NCBI GenBank assembly: GCA_027008965.1
Contig: JALVDN010000241.1
Coordinates: forward strand, 1 to 26,798
Source of the DNA: Flavobacteriales bacterium
GTDB lineage: Bacteria > Bacteroidota > Bacteroidia > Flavobacteriales > Flavobacteriaceae
Reading direction: 5' to 3'
Length of the DNA: 26,798 bases
In this document: positions 15,040-23,772 of the stretch, piece after piece
Numbering within the stretch: position 1 is the first letter of the stretch
Layout of the letters: each line of letters begins with the position of its first letter
Position numbers and translations under genes: made by a program
The notes under the pieces: generated by a model
Told to the model about the DNA's origin: nothing
Database searches by the model: none
Seen by the model: the letters and a program-made list of their open reading frames with translations, nothing else

Positions 15040-16302
15040 ATGAAAAATACACCTGATGTTAGGGAGATTTTGAGTTTAGTTTTCCGGAATATGAAGTCTA
15101 ATTTGTTACGTACGTCTTTATCCTTGTTGGGTGTGAGTATTGGAATTTTTACGGTGATCAGCATTTTGACCGGAGTGGATTCGCTGCAGCATTATTTGAT
15201 GAATTCGCTGAGCAGGTTTGGTAATAACACATTGTTTGTTGACAGGTTTGACTACAACAAGATGGGAAGAATGGATATGGCCAAGATGCGGCGGATGAAA
15301 CCAACCTCTTATAAAGAATATCTTTTTTTGAAAAAGAAATTAAACCCTTCAGGAGTGGAGGCCATGGGTTACAGGATGGTTATGCCGTCTGTGACCGTAC
15401 GATATGGAAAAAACTCTACGAAAGTGAGAATTCACGGAGAAACCGGAAAAATTCCGGAAATTTTGCAGTTTGAACTGGAGAAAGGAAGGTTTTATACGCC
15501 GTATGAGCAGGAAACGGGGGCGGCGGTGGCCATTATCGGTAAGAATGTTGAAAAACTTCTTTTTGAGAATAAAAACGGGTTGAATAAAGAAATCAAGCTT
15601 TATGGGAAAAAGGTGAAAGTTATTGGCGTTTATAAAGATGAAGGGGGGGTTATCCGGATTAATCCCATGAGTAATGCCATTAGTGTTCCCTATTTATTTT
15701 TGAGAAATATTGTGCCTGAAAAACAGAATTTTGTTTTTACAAATATTGTCATCAAACCCGCTGACATGCAGGATGTGTCCCGTTTAAAAGAAGAAATTAC
15801 GCGCATTTTGCGTCAATATCGTAAGCTTAAGCCGGGGCAGGAAAATACTTTCTACGTGAACAATATCAGTTTTTTAAAGGAAATGGTGAATAAAAGTATC
15901 CGGAGTCTTTATTTGGCTGGATGGATACTGGGAGGTTTTTCCTTGTTGGTGGGCGCATTCGGAATAGCCAATATTATGTTTGTAAGCGTAAAAGAACGAA
16001 CCAAAGAGATAGGTATTGTCAAGGCTTTGGGTGCCAAAAAGAAGTGGATTTTGACAGAATTTATCTTTGAATCGGTATTATTGTCGCTTTTCGGAGGACT
16101 TTTGGGATTGTTATTGATTATGAGTGGGATTTTTGTTATTGATAAAACCGGTTTGATTCCGGGATTGGAGATAAGTTTAAGCATAAAAAATATATTGATA
16201 GGATTGATTGTGTCGGTTATGGTGGGAATCATTGCAGGGTATTGGCCGGCATACCGGGCGGCGCATTTGGATCCTATCAAAGCCATACGGAAGGGAGAAT
16301 AA
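15040..16302 (+). CDS. MacB/FtsX-type ABC transporter permease
   Basis: A 420-residue protein. The N-terminal membrane helix (about residues 25-45: LSLLGVSIGIFTVISILTG) is followed by a periplasmic MacB_PCD-like domain to about 280. A C-terminal FtsX domain follows with three helices, KERTKEIGIVKALGAKKKWI as the coupling segment, and YWPAYRAAHLDPIKAIRKGE at the end. This is the MacB-like fold used in mechanotransmission, lipoprotein release or efflux, and the substrate is unknown. No ATPase or membrane-fusion gene is adjacent, so it must use a partner encoded elsewhere. A weak promoter (TTTG at 14992-14995, TATTATTG at 15012-15019) is possible. Confidence 0.9.
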   Translation: MKNTPDVREILSLVFRNMKSNLLRTSLSLLGVSIGIFTVISILTGVDSLQHYLMNSLSRFGNNTLFVDRFDYNKMGRMDMAKMRRMKPTSYKEYLFLKKKLNPSGVEAMGYRMVMPSVTVRYGKNSTKVRIHGETGKIPEILQFELEKGRFYTPYEQETGAAVAIIGKNVEKLLFENKNGLNKEIKLYGKKVKVIGVYKDEGGVIRINPMSNAISVPYLFLRNIVPEKQNFVFTNIVIKPADMQDVSRLKEEITRILRQYRKLKPGQENTFYVNNISFLKEMVNKSIRSLYLAGWILGGFSLLVGAFGIANIMFVSVKERTKEIGIVKALGAKKKWILTEFIFESVLLSLFGGLLGLLLIMSGIFVIDKTGLIPGLEISLSIKNILIGLIVSVMVGIIAGYWPAYRAAHLDPIKAIRKGE

Positions 16303-16361
16303 AAAAACAACGTGTACTAAACCGGAAATTAATGCGTTTAACAAAAAGAAAAATGAATTCA

Positions 16362-16391
16362 TTTGCACAAAGGAAAAATATTATATATTTG
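16362..16391 (+). promoter_or_regulatory. Bacteroidota promoter for gldJ
   Basis: -33 TTTG at 16362-16365, 18-nt spacer, -7 TATATTTG at 16384-16391. Both elements match the Bacteroidota consensus with good spacing, 36 nt before the gldJ ATG at 16428. This also excludes the longer in-frame start at 16242, which lies inside the upstream permease gene. Confidence 0.68.
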
Positions 16392-16427
16392 CAATCAGGT
16401 ATATTGAATAATTCAATCATAAGTATT

Positions 16428-18074
16428 ATGAGGAAAAATGTTTTTATTGCTTTATCGGCTTCATTGGCCGCTTTGGTATTCTTGGGATCTTGTTCGTCCA
16501 AAAATGTATCTCGAGGCACGGGGATGCTCATTAATAATCCGAAGGGCGGATTTCAATATAATACAAAATTCGTGGATCAAGGTTTGGCTCCCGGTTTGGT
16601 TTTTATTGAAGGAGGAACCTTTACGATGGGTGATGTCTCGGAAGATGTTTTGCATGATTGGAACAGTTTGCCTCGTGAAATGCATGTAAGATCTTTCTAT
16701 ATGGATGAAACCGAGGTTACCAATTTAATGTATTTGGAATATTTGGATTGGTTAAAAAGAGTTTTTCCGCCTGATAATGAACAGTTTAGAAATATTTATG
16801 AAGGTGCGCTTCCCGATACGCTTGTGTGGAGAGAACCGCTAACTTATGCTGAAGATTTGGTAAGAAATTATTTGCGGCACCCTGCCTATGCGGAATATCC
16901 GGTTGTGGGTGTAAACTGGGTGCAAGCGGTTCAATATGCCAACTGGCGAACAGACCGTGTGAATGAAATGCGGTTGCAAAAGTTCGGTAAACTGAAAAGA
17001 GGTACGGAGCTAGAAGCCTCAGCCGAATCAAACTTCAGTACGGAGACATACTTGGCCGACCCTTCTTTGGCTTTTGGTGGCAATACGGAATATTATCCGG
17101 TTAAATCCAAAAAAGAAGGTACTTATAAAACTGTGAATGCATCTTCAGGAGTGATACTTCCCAAATACAGATTACCTTCTGAAGCCGAATGGGAATATGC
17201 GGCCAAAGCACCTATCGGTGAACGTGAATATAACCGCGTAGTAAACAGAAAAATTTATCCTTGGAGAGGAACCGCCGTTAGATATTTGGGAAAAGGTAGA
17301 AACAGAGGAAAAATGTTGGCCAATTTCAAACTCAATGACGGGGACTACAGCGGTTTGGCCGGATGGTCGGATGATGCGGCCGATATTACGGCGCCCGTTA
17401 AAACTTATCCTCCCAATGATTTCGGGTTATATGACATGGCGGGAAATGTCAACGAATGGGTTGCCGATGTATATAGACCCATTATTGATGATCAGGAATC
17501 GGATTTCAATTATTTCAGAGGAAATGTTTACACCAAAATGGCCTTTAATGAAGAAGGCAAACTGGTTATCGTAACCCCCGACAGTATTCCTTTTGATACA
17601 TTGGCCACAGGAAAATTGATCTATAAGGAACTTCCCGGTCAACCTGTAAAAAAATTAGTGGACGAAAAAGAATTATACTTGCGTCAGAATTTTGATAGAG
17701 CTGACAACCGTGATTATAACGATGGTGATTTACGTTCTTCCAGATATTATTATTTGACACCGGATGACTTGGAAGGTGATGATAATAAACGTATGTATAA
17801 CTCTCCAATTCATAAAATTTATTTGGACTCCATTGACGGTAAATATAAAATGGTGCGAGAATATGATAAGAGCAGTAAAAGAACCACTCTTATAGATAAT
17901 CAAGTACGTGTGTATAAAGGAGGTTCATGGAAAGACAGAGCTTATTGGTTGCAACCTTCCCGAAGAAGATACATGCCCCAATATCTTTCTACAAATGATA
18001 TTGGATTTAGATGTGCCATGTCAAGGTTTGGAAGAAAAACTATGAAAAAAGCCTATAGAAGACCCACTAATTAA
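16428..18074 (+). CDS. gldJ: GldJ, gliding/T9SS lipoprotein (FGE-sulfatase fold)
   Basis: A 548-residue protein with a lipoprotein signal ending LGSC (Cys22). The mature part has the formylglycine-generating-enzyme/SUMF1 fold: GLVFIEGGTFTMGDV near the start, FYMDETEVTN, PVVGVNWVQAVQYANWRTDRVNE, YRLPSEAEWEYAA, DMAGNVNEWVADVYRP, and VYKGGSWKDR to DIGFRCAMSRFG at the end. GldJ is required for gliding and T9SS function and stabilises GldK; it is not known to be an enzyme. GldK at 21697 is a paralogue, but the long insert between GNVNEW and GGSWKD and the length fit GldJ. The start is set by the promoter and lipobox. Its own terminator follows. Confidence 0.88.
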   Translation: MRKNVFIALSASLAALVFLGSCSSKNVSRGTGMLINNPKGGFQYNTKFVDQGLAPGLVFIEGGTFTMGDVSEDVLHDWNSLPREMHVRSFYMDETEVTNLMYLEYLDWLKRVFPPDNEQFRNIYEGALPDTLVWREPLTYAEDLVRNYLRHPAYAEYPVVGVNWVQAVQYANWRTDRVNEMRLQKFGKLKRGTELEASAESNFSTETYLADPSLAFGGNTEYYPVKSKKEGTYKTVNASSGVILPKYRLPSEAEWEYAAKAPIGEREYNRVVNRKIYPWRGTAVRYLGKGRNRGKMLANFKLNDGDYSGLAGWSDDAADITAPVKTYPPNDFGLYDMAGNVNEWVADVYRPIIDDQESDFNYFRGNVYTKMAFNEEGKLVIVTPDSIPFDTLATGKLIYKELPGQPVKKLVDEKELYLRQNFDRADNRDYNDGDLRSSRYYYLTPDDLEGDDNKRMYNSPIHKIYLDSIDGKYKMVREYDKSSKRTTLIDNQVRVYKGGSWKDRAYWLQPSRRRYMPQYLSTNDIGFRCAMSRFGRKTMKKAYRRPTN

Positions 18075-18103
18075 TTCTGAAGTTAAAAATATTTTATTAC
18101 ATT

Positions 18104-18127
18104 AAACCGGGATTTTTCCCGGTTTTT
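18104..18127 (+). terminator. Rho-independent terminator after gldJ
   Basis: AAACCGGG (18104-18111), six-nt loop, CCCGGTTT (18118-18125), then Ts. The 8-bp stem is perfect. It lies 30 nt after the gldJ stop and 21 nt before topA. No TAnnTTTG element lies between it and topA, so topA expression may depend on read-through. Confidence 0.8.
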
Positions 18128-18148
18128 AAATATTAAAAAACATATTAA

Positions 18149-20587
18149 ATGGCCAAAAAATTACTTATTGTAGAATCACCTGCTAAAGCCAAAACCATAA
18201 AAAAATATTTAGGGAAAGATTATGAGGTCTCATCTTCATACGGACACATTGCCGATTTGCCTGAAGATAAAATGGGAATTGAAATCAAAGACGGTAAATT
18301 TATCCCTACCTACATTGTTCCCGATGATAAAAAGAAAATAGTAAAACAACTGTCCGACCTCACAAAAAAAGCCGAAACCGTTTATCTGGCAAGTGATGAA
18401 GACCGGGAAGGGGAGGCCATTGCGTGGCATTTGCAAAATATTCTTAAACTCAACGATAAATCAAAACGAATAGTTTTCCATGAAATAACCAAAAAAGCCG
18501 TTACGGAGGCCATTTCGCACCCACGGGATATAGATCAAAATCTGGTCAATGCACAGCAGGCACGGAGATTGTTAGACCGTTTGGTAGGTTATAAACTCTC
18601 TCCCGTGCTTTGGAAAAAAATAAAAAAAGGACTATCAGCAGGACGTGTTCAATCCGTGGCCACAAGATTAATTGTTGAACGCGAAAAAGAAATAAAATCA
18701 TTTGTTCCTGAAAGTAAGTTTAAGGTGGAGGGTGAATTCATTGCTCGGGAGGAAAATTTATTGCGAGCTAAATTACAAGAAGACTTTGAAGATGAAGCGC
18801 AAGTAAAAAATTTACTTGAATCATTTTCGGGAGCACAATTTTTTGTGGATAGAATAGAAAAAAAACCGGGAAAAAAAACACCTCCCACGCCCTTTACAAC
18901 ATCACTTCTACAACAGGAAGCCTCCAGGCTTTATGGTTTCCCGGTGAGTAAAACCATGCAAATAGCACAATATTTATACGAACACGGATATATCACATAC
19001 ATGCGTACTGACAGTTTGCATTTATCCGAAGAAGCCATTTCCGCCGCCGCAGATGTGATTAAAGAAAAATTCGGTAAAGAATACAGTCAACCCAAGCAAT
19101 ATAAAACCAAGAAAAAAGGCGCACAGGAAGCACACGAAGCTATTCGTCCTACACAATTGGATTTAGAAAAGCCTCCTGTTGACAGAGATGCATTGAAATT
19201 ATACCAACTGATTTGGAAACGAACACTGGCGTCGCAAATGAAACCCGCCGAAGTTGAACATACTCATATATATATTGGCAATAACCAAAATGACAAAGAT
19301 TTTGTAGCCAAAGGACAAGTGATTACTTTCCCCGGCTTTCTTAAAATTTATCAAACCGAAGATCAAGAAACCGAAAAAACCAAACAATTACCCAAACTCA
19401 CCGAAGGAGAACATTTGGATATAAGTAAAATAATAGCCAAACAAGTTTTCCAACGGCCACCGGCCAGATATACGGAAGCCACTCTTGTTAGGAAATTAGA
19501 AGAACTGGGTATTGGGAGGCCTTCTACATACGCACCTACCATTAATACTATTCAAAAACGCGGTTATGTGGAGAAAAAAACTCTGCCGGCAAAAACCCGG
19601 ACAATCAAACAATTTATACTGGAAAACAGTCAGATAAACGAGCAAAAAATCAAGGAAAAATACGGTGCTGAAAAGCGAAAACTTTTCCCGACGGATATAG
19701 GATTCATTGTAAATGATTTTTTGGTTCAGCGTTTCCCCGATATTGTTGATTATAAGTTTACGGCTCAAGTGGAAGAAAAATTTGATAAAATAGCGGCCGG
19801 AAATTATGATTGGCAAAAAATGTTGCAAGAATTTTATATTCATTTTGAACCTATGGTTGAATCGGTAGATAAAACTTCACCCAAGGAAAAGGGCGAAAGA
19901 CTATTGGGACAAGACCCCGAAACAGGTGAGAACATTTATGTGAAATACGGTCCGTATGGCCCTATGGTTCAAAAAGGAGATGCAAATAGTGATATCAAAC
20001 CCAAATATGCTTCGGTGCCACCCGGAATGAGTATTTTGGATGTCACATTGGAAGATGCTTTGGAACTATTCAAATTGCCTAAAAAATTAGGAGAATACCA
20101 AAACAAAGAAATGGTTGTTGGGATTGGAAAATATGGTCCATATGTGCGATGGAACAATAAATTTTATCCATTGCCCAAGCATCTTAATCCGATTCATATA
20201 ACACTGGATGATGCCATTAGGATTGTGGAAGAAAAAAATTTAGCTGACAAGCCCATTTTTGAATTGGATGGTGAGCCCGTTTTTCTATTGTCAGGAAAGT
20301 ACGGACCTTATCTGAAGGTTGGAGATTTAAATGTCAAAATTCCTCGGAAAATTTCCCCGAGACAAATTACCCCCGAGCAAGCCAAACAACTCATTTCCGA
20401 AAAAAAAGAAAAAGAAGCCGCTAACTTGGTTAAAGTTTGGAAAGAAGCATCTATTTCCATTAAAAAAGGCGGATGGGGAAGATTTTATGTTTATGGGCCG
20501 GGTAATAAACGTAAAATTTTACCCAAAGATATAGATGTGAATAAAATCTCTTTGGAAGAAGCCAAAAAAATTCTGCAGATCAAATGA
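18149..20587 (+). CDS. topA: DNA topoisomerase I
   Basis: An 812-residue type IA topoisomerase that relaxes negative supercoils. The TOPRIM domain starts LLIVESPAKAKTI (acidic Glu9) and has SDEDREGEA (Asp83, Asp85, Glu87). QQARRLLDRLVGYKLSPVLW and SAGRVQSVATRLI are typical. The catalytic tyrosine is Tyr284 in YITYMRTDS. IGRPSTYAPTI is also present. The C-terminal third has repeated GKYGPY / KYGPYGPM units (TopA C-terminal repeats, from about residue 590) in place of Cys4 zinc ribbons; no cysteine was seen in the protein. Its stop overlaps the next gene's start (ATGA at 20584-20587). Confidence 0.97.
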   Translation: MAKKLLIVESPAKAKTIKKYLGKDYEVSSSYGHIADLPEDKMGIEIKDGKFIPTYIVPDDKKKIVKQLSDLTKKAETVYLASDEDREGEAIAWHLQNILKLNDKSKRIVFHEITKKAVTEAISHPRDIDQNLVNAQQARRLLDRLVGYKLSPVLWKKIKKGLSAGRVQSVATRLIVEREKEIKSFVPESKFKVEGEFIAREENLLRAKLQEDFEDEAQVKNLLESFSGAQFFVDRIEKKPGKKTPPTPFTTSLLQQEASRLYGFPVSKTMQIAQYLYEHGYITYMRTDSLHLSEEAISAAADVIKEKFGKEYSQPKQYKTKKKGAQEAHEAIRPTQLDLEKPPVDRDALKLYQLIWKRTLASQMKPAEVEHTHIYIGNNQNDKDFVAKGQVITFPGFLKIYQTEDQETEKTKQLPKLTEGEHLDISKIIAKQVFQRPPARYTEATLVRKLEELGIGRPSTYAPTINTIQKRGYVEKKTLPAKTRTIKQFILENSQINEQKIKEKYGAEKRKLFPTDIGFIVNDFLVQRFPDIVDYKFTAQVEEKFDKIAAGNYDWQKMLQEFYIHFEPMVESVDKTSPKEKGERLLGQDPETGENIYVKYGPYGPMVQKGDANSDIKPKYASVPPGMSILDVTLEDALELFKLPKKLGEYQNKEMVVGIGKYGPYVRWNNKFYPLPKHLNPIHITLDDAIRIVEEKNLADKPIFELDGEPVFLLSGKYGPYLKVGDLNVKIPRKISPRQITPEQAKQLISEKKEKEAANLVKVWKEASISIKKGGWGRFYVYGPGNKRKILPKDIDVNKISLEEAKKILQIK

Positions 20588-21597
20588 TTTTTGATTGGCT
20601 CATACCACCCGATTATGATGATAATGCAGAGTTTTTACAATGCATTGATTATTTTTCGGGAGATGCTTCGGAACTAGAACCCGGTATTTATGATGCATAC
20701 ATGCTGGGAATTACTACACAAAATAACACACTGTCGATAAACAATATCCGGAAAAGACTTCAAGAAAAAGGCAGTGCCTACTTTAAAAATTTCAAAGTTT
20801 TTGATTTTGGTAATCTGATTATATTGAATAAAAAGGACATCCCTGGGTTCATTAATTATTTTTTAAAAGAACTCAAAGCCTATCATGAAGCTAAACCATT
20901 AATTTTATTAACAGATTATCAAAATTGGTCTCTCTATCACCATTTGACCCCATCCGGTAAATATAAGAAAAACATAAGCATTATTTCCTCATTTATTCCT
21001 GATGAAATTTCAAGTTCAATAGAACACTTTAAAATACATATATATATATTAGGTATACAAAATTATTTAATCAAAAAAGAACAATACGAAAAATTACAGG
21101 CTTATCAAAATAAAATCAAACTTGTTAGGTTGTCGGAGTTGAATGAGATAATAGAATCCGAACCGTTTCTTAGAAATAGCGTAACAACACATTTTCAATA
21201 TGAATCATTGGCTTTTTCTGAAATCGGTGTTTCTTCTCAAGCAAATACCATAGGATTCAATGCGGCACAATGGGCTGCCTTGGCATACTATTCTGGAATT
21301 TCACCAATAAATAAATCCATTGTTTTTGATATACCTTCAATAGATAAAGACAGGTATGGAAATGTTTCAGAAATAATTAGTATTTCTATTTGGCATTATT
21401 TGTGGGGGCTATATAATAAACTCCCCGATTATCCGTTTTTAGCTAAAGATAATCTTCAAAAAATTATTTTGAATAAAAACGGAGAAAAATTTGTTTTTTA
21501 CACTAATCCGGTAACCGGAAGATGGTGGAAATATAAAAATGAAGTGTTGGAACCTTGTAGCCGTAACCTGTTGGTGCGCATGAGAGACGAAATATGA
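20584..21597 (+). CDS. Degenerate arginase/formimidoylglutamase-fold protein
   Basis: A 337-residue protein, overlapping topA by 4 nt. The C-terminal half resembles the arginase-fold proteins annotated as formimidoylglutamase next to gld genes in Flavobacteriia (recall): NAAQWAALAYYSGIS, IVFDIPSIDKDRYG, WHYLWGLYNKLPDYPF and FYTNPVTGRWWKY. The metal-binding motifs of true arginases (GGxHD, DAHxD, SxDxDxxDP) are not recognisable, so it probably lacks the usual dinuclear manganese site and may be non-enzymatic. The N-terminal half is highly diverged, with many Ile/Lys codons. It is cotranscribed with topA and lies 99 nt before gldK. The family call is moderate; the function is unknown. Confidence 0.65.
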   Translation: MIFDWLIPPDYDDNAEFLQCIDYFSGDASELEPGIYDAYMLGITTQNNTLSINNIRKRLQEKGSAYFKNFKVFDFGNLIILNKKDIPGFINYFLKELKAYHEAKPLILLTDYQNWSLYHHLTPSGKYKKNISIISSFIPDEISSSIEHFKIHIYILGIQNYLIKKEQYEKLQAYQNKIKLVRLSELNEIIESEPFLRNSVTTHFQYESLAFSEIGVSSQANTIGFNAAQWAALAYYSGISPINKSIVFDIPSIDKDRYGNVSEIISISIWHYLWGLYNKLPDYPFLAKDNLQKIILNKNGEKFVFYTNPVTGRWWKYKNEVLEPCSRNLLVRMRDEI

Positions 21598-21696
21598 CAG
21601 CTTTTAATTTCTTATGGAATCTTTATAAATAATGAAAAAAAATTTATATATTGCACCCCTGAAGAAGTGAACAGAAATCAGAAAAAATTATTTCAC

Positions 21697-23088
21697 ATGA
21701 AGAGATTACTGCTAGTAGCATTTATTGTAGTGTTAATATGGTCTTGTGGAAGTCCGGCCAACCGTGGAGAAATCGTAGGAGTAAAAGGGAAAAAATGGAT
21801 TCCCTACAGGCCTTATGGGATGGTTTTGGTTCCGGGAGGTACATTTGTGATGGGGAAACAAAATGAAGACAATGCTCATTCCATTGATGCACCGGCCAGA
21901 AATGTTTCCGTGAGTTCTTTTTATATGGATGAAACGGAAATTACCAACTCCGAATACAGGGAATTTGTACAATATGTCCGTGATTCCGTGATCAGGACCC
22001 GTTTAGCTAAAATGGTTGAAGAAGAGGGAATAGAAGACAGGAAAAAAGGAATTGGGAAATACGCATTTTTGGAATTGGATACTGCAAAAAATGCCTATAA
22101 CAGATATATGATAGATACCTATGGAGGTGTGACTTTTGAAGATGATGAAACGGCAGGAAAAAGATTAAATTGGAAAGTGCCACTGATTTTTAATAGAAAT
22201 AAATTTCCGGATGAATTATATGCTGAAGTGTTTGATAGTATGTATTTGCCATTAAAAGAAACACCCGACGGAGAACGCTTGTTTGATGTGAAGCAATTTA
22301 AATACCGTTTTTCATGGACGGATGTAAGTGCCGCCGCCAGGTCCGGAAAAAACAGATCTGAATTCAGGCATGATACGGTTATTGAAGTTTATCCCGATAC
22401 CACTGTTTGGGTGAAAGATTTCATGTATGCTTATAATGAACCGCTTTTGACCGAATATTTCTGGCATGAAGCCTATAATGAATATCCTGTAGTGGGAGTT
22501 AATTGGTATCAAGCAACAGCTTTTGCCGATTACAGAACCAAAAAATTAAATTGGTATTTGAAAAGCCATAAAAAATCAACCGTACATCATTTCAGACTTC
22601 CTACTGAAGCCGAATGGGAATATGCGGCAAGAGGAGGCCTTTCAGGAACAGATTATCCTTGGGGTACACCCTATACAATGAATGAAAAGGCATGCTTTTT
22701 AGCCAATTTCAAACCCCTAAGAGGAGATTATGGTGCTGATCAATCCGTTTTCACGGCTCGCGCCAAATCCTATAATCCCAACGGTTACGGTTTATACAAC
22801 ATGTCAGGTAATGTTGCGGAATGGACCCAATCATCTTACAATCCTGACGCCTATTTATATCTTTCTACATTCAATCCCATAACACATGACTCTTTCAACA
22901 AAAGAAAAGTGGTGCGAGGTGGCTCATGGAAGGATGTGAAATATTATATTCAAGTAAGCACTCGTACTTATGAATATGCCGATTCGGCAAGAAGTTATAT
23001 AGGATTCAGATGTGTACAAGATTTTATGGGAAATAATGCCCGTAAATACGCTAAAAAAATGAGATCAAACAGAACATCATATTATTAA
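21697..23088 (+). CDS. gldK: GldK, T9SS/gliding outer-membrane ring lipoprotein
   Basis: A 463-residue lipoprotein with its signal ending IWSC (Cys17). The FGE-sulfatase fold shows MVLVPGGTFVMGKQ, FYMDETEITNSEYREFVQYV, YPVVGVNWYQATAFADYRTKKLN, FRLPTEAEWEYAARGG, NMSGNVAEWTQSSYNP, VVRGGSWKDVKYY and YIGFRCVQDFMG. GldK (PorK) forms the large periplasmic ring with GldN on the outer membrane. The ATG at 21697 is chosen over the GTG at 21667 because it gives a compact lipoprotein signal. A near-consensus -7 (TATATATTGC around 21645-21654) lies upstream. The order gldK-gldL-gldM-gldN is the canonical T9SS core; gldL starts 37 nt later. Confidence 0.94.
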   Translation: MKRLLLVAFIVVLIWSCGSPANRGEIVGVKGKKWIPYRPYGMVLVPGGTFVMGKQNEDNAHSIDAPARNVSVSSFYMDETEITNSEYREFVQYVRDSVIRTRLAKMVEEEGIEDRKKGIGKYAFLELDTAKNAYNRYMIDTYGGVTFEDDETAGKRLNWKVPLIFNRNKFPDELYAEVFDSMYLPLKETPDGERLFDVKQFKYRFSWTDVSAAARSGKNRSEFRHDTVIEVYPDTTVWVKDFMYAYNEPLLTEYFWHEAYNEYPVVGVNWYQATAFADYRTKKLNWYLKSHKKSTVHHFRLPTEAEWEYAARGGLSGTDYPWGTPYTMNEKACFLANFKPLRGDYGADQSVFTARAKSYNPNGYGLYNMSGNVAEWTQSSYNPDAYLYLSTFNPITHDSFNKRKVVRGGSWKDVKYYIQVSTRTYEYADSARSYIGFRCVQDFMGNNARKYAKKMRSNRTSYY

Positions 23089-23125
23089 TAACCCCCTGAA
23101 ACAAACAATAAAAAAACCAAAAACT

Positions 23126-23737
23126 ATGACAACAAAATCAAGAAAGAAATTTTTTCAAATGGTCTATGGAATTGGAGCTTCCATAGTGATTATAGGAGCG
23201 CTTTTTAAAATTGCTCACTGGCCTTATGGTACAATGATTTTAGCTATCGGTATGATAGTTGAAGCCATAGTATTCTTCATCTCTGCCTTTGAACCTATTG
23301 AAGATGATTTTGACTGGTCACTTTTATACAATGAGATCAAAAAGAGCAGTTTATCCGGGAATCAAATTGAAACCAAATTGTCTCAAAAGTTGGATGAGAT
23401 GTTGCGTCAAGCCAATATTGATGCTAAACTCATGGAAAATTTGGGACAAAGTATCAATAAATTTGCTGAAGCAGCCAAAGGTTTGGATGTTGTGGTAGAT
23501 GCGGCGGGTTCCACAGTTAAATTTAATGAAGAATTGTTGGAAGCATCGGCGCATTTGGAAGGATTGAACCAAGTATTGAAAAATCAAGTGGAATCTGTTG
23601 AGAAAAATGCCCATGCCAATGCATCGGTTGCTGAAAATGCCGAAGAAATGAACGCCAAAATGCGTGAATTAAACGAGAGCATCGCACAATTGAACAAGAT
23701 CTATCAAGGAATGTTGTCTGCAATGAGTGCTAAGTAA
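23126..23737 (+). CDS. gldL: GldL, T9SS/gliding inner-membrane motor subunit
   Basis: A 203-residue protein. Two membrane helices are near residues 11-30 and 35-55, followed by a long cytoplasmic helical region (LNESIAQLNKIYQG at the end). Candidate proton-path residues are Tyr14, Lys28, His31 and Glu46, which line up with functionally important residues of Flavobacterium GldL. GldL forms a pentamer around the GldM dimer and uses the proton motive force to drive T9SS transport and gliding. The segment between His31 and Glu46 appears about four residues shorter than in F. johnsoniae as I recall it. It is 35 nt before gldM. Confidence 0.94.
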   Translation: MTTKSRKKFFQMVYGIGASIVIIGALFKIAHWPYGTMILAIGMIVEAIVFFISAFEPIEDDFDWSLLYNEIKKSSLSGNQIETKLSQKLDEMLRQANIDAKLMENLGQSINKFAEAAKGLDVVVDAAGSTVKFNEELLEASAHLEGLNQVLKNQVESVEKNAHANASVAENAEEMNAKMRELNESIAQLNKIYQGMLSAMSAK

Positions 23738-23772
23738 TTGGCTCTCTTCTATTAATCTAAAACCAAAAAGAT

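Noticed and set aside
16242..16427. Upstream in-frame extension of gldJ
   Set aside because: It overlaps the permease gene, lies upstream of a strong promoter and would bury the lipoprotein signal.
16428..18074. Active formylglycine-generating enzyme
   Set aside because: The fold matches, but only the final GFRC cysteine of the usual catalytic pair is evident, and the lipobox and T9SS context point to a structural Gld role.
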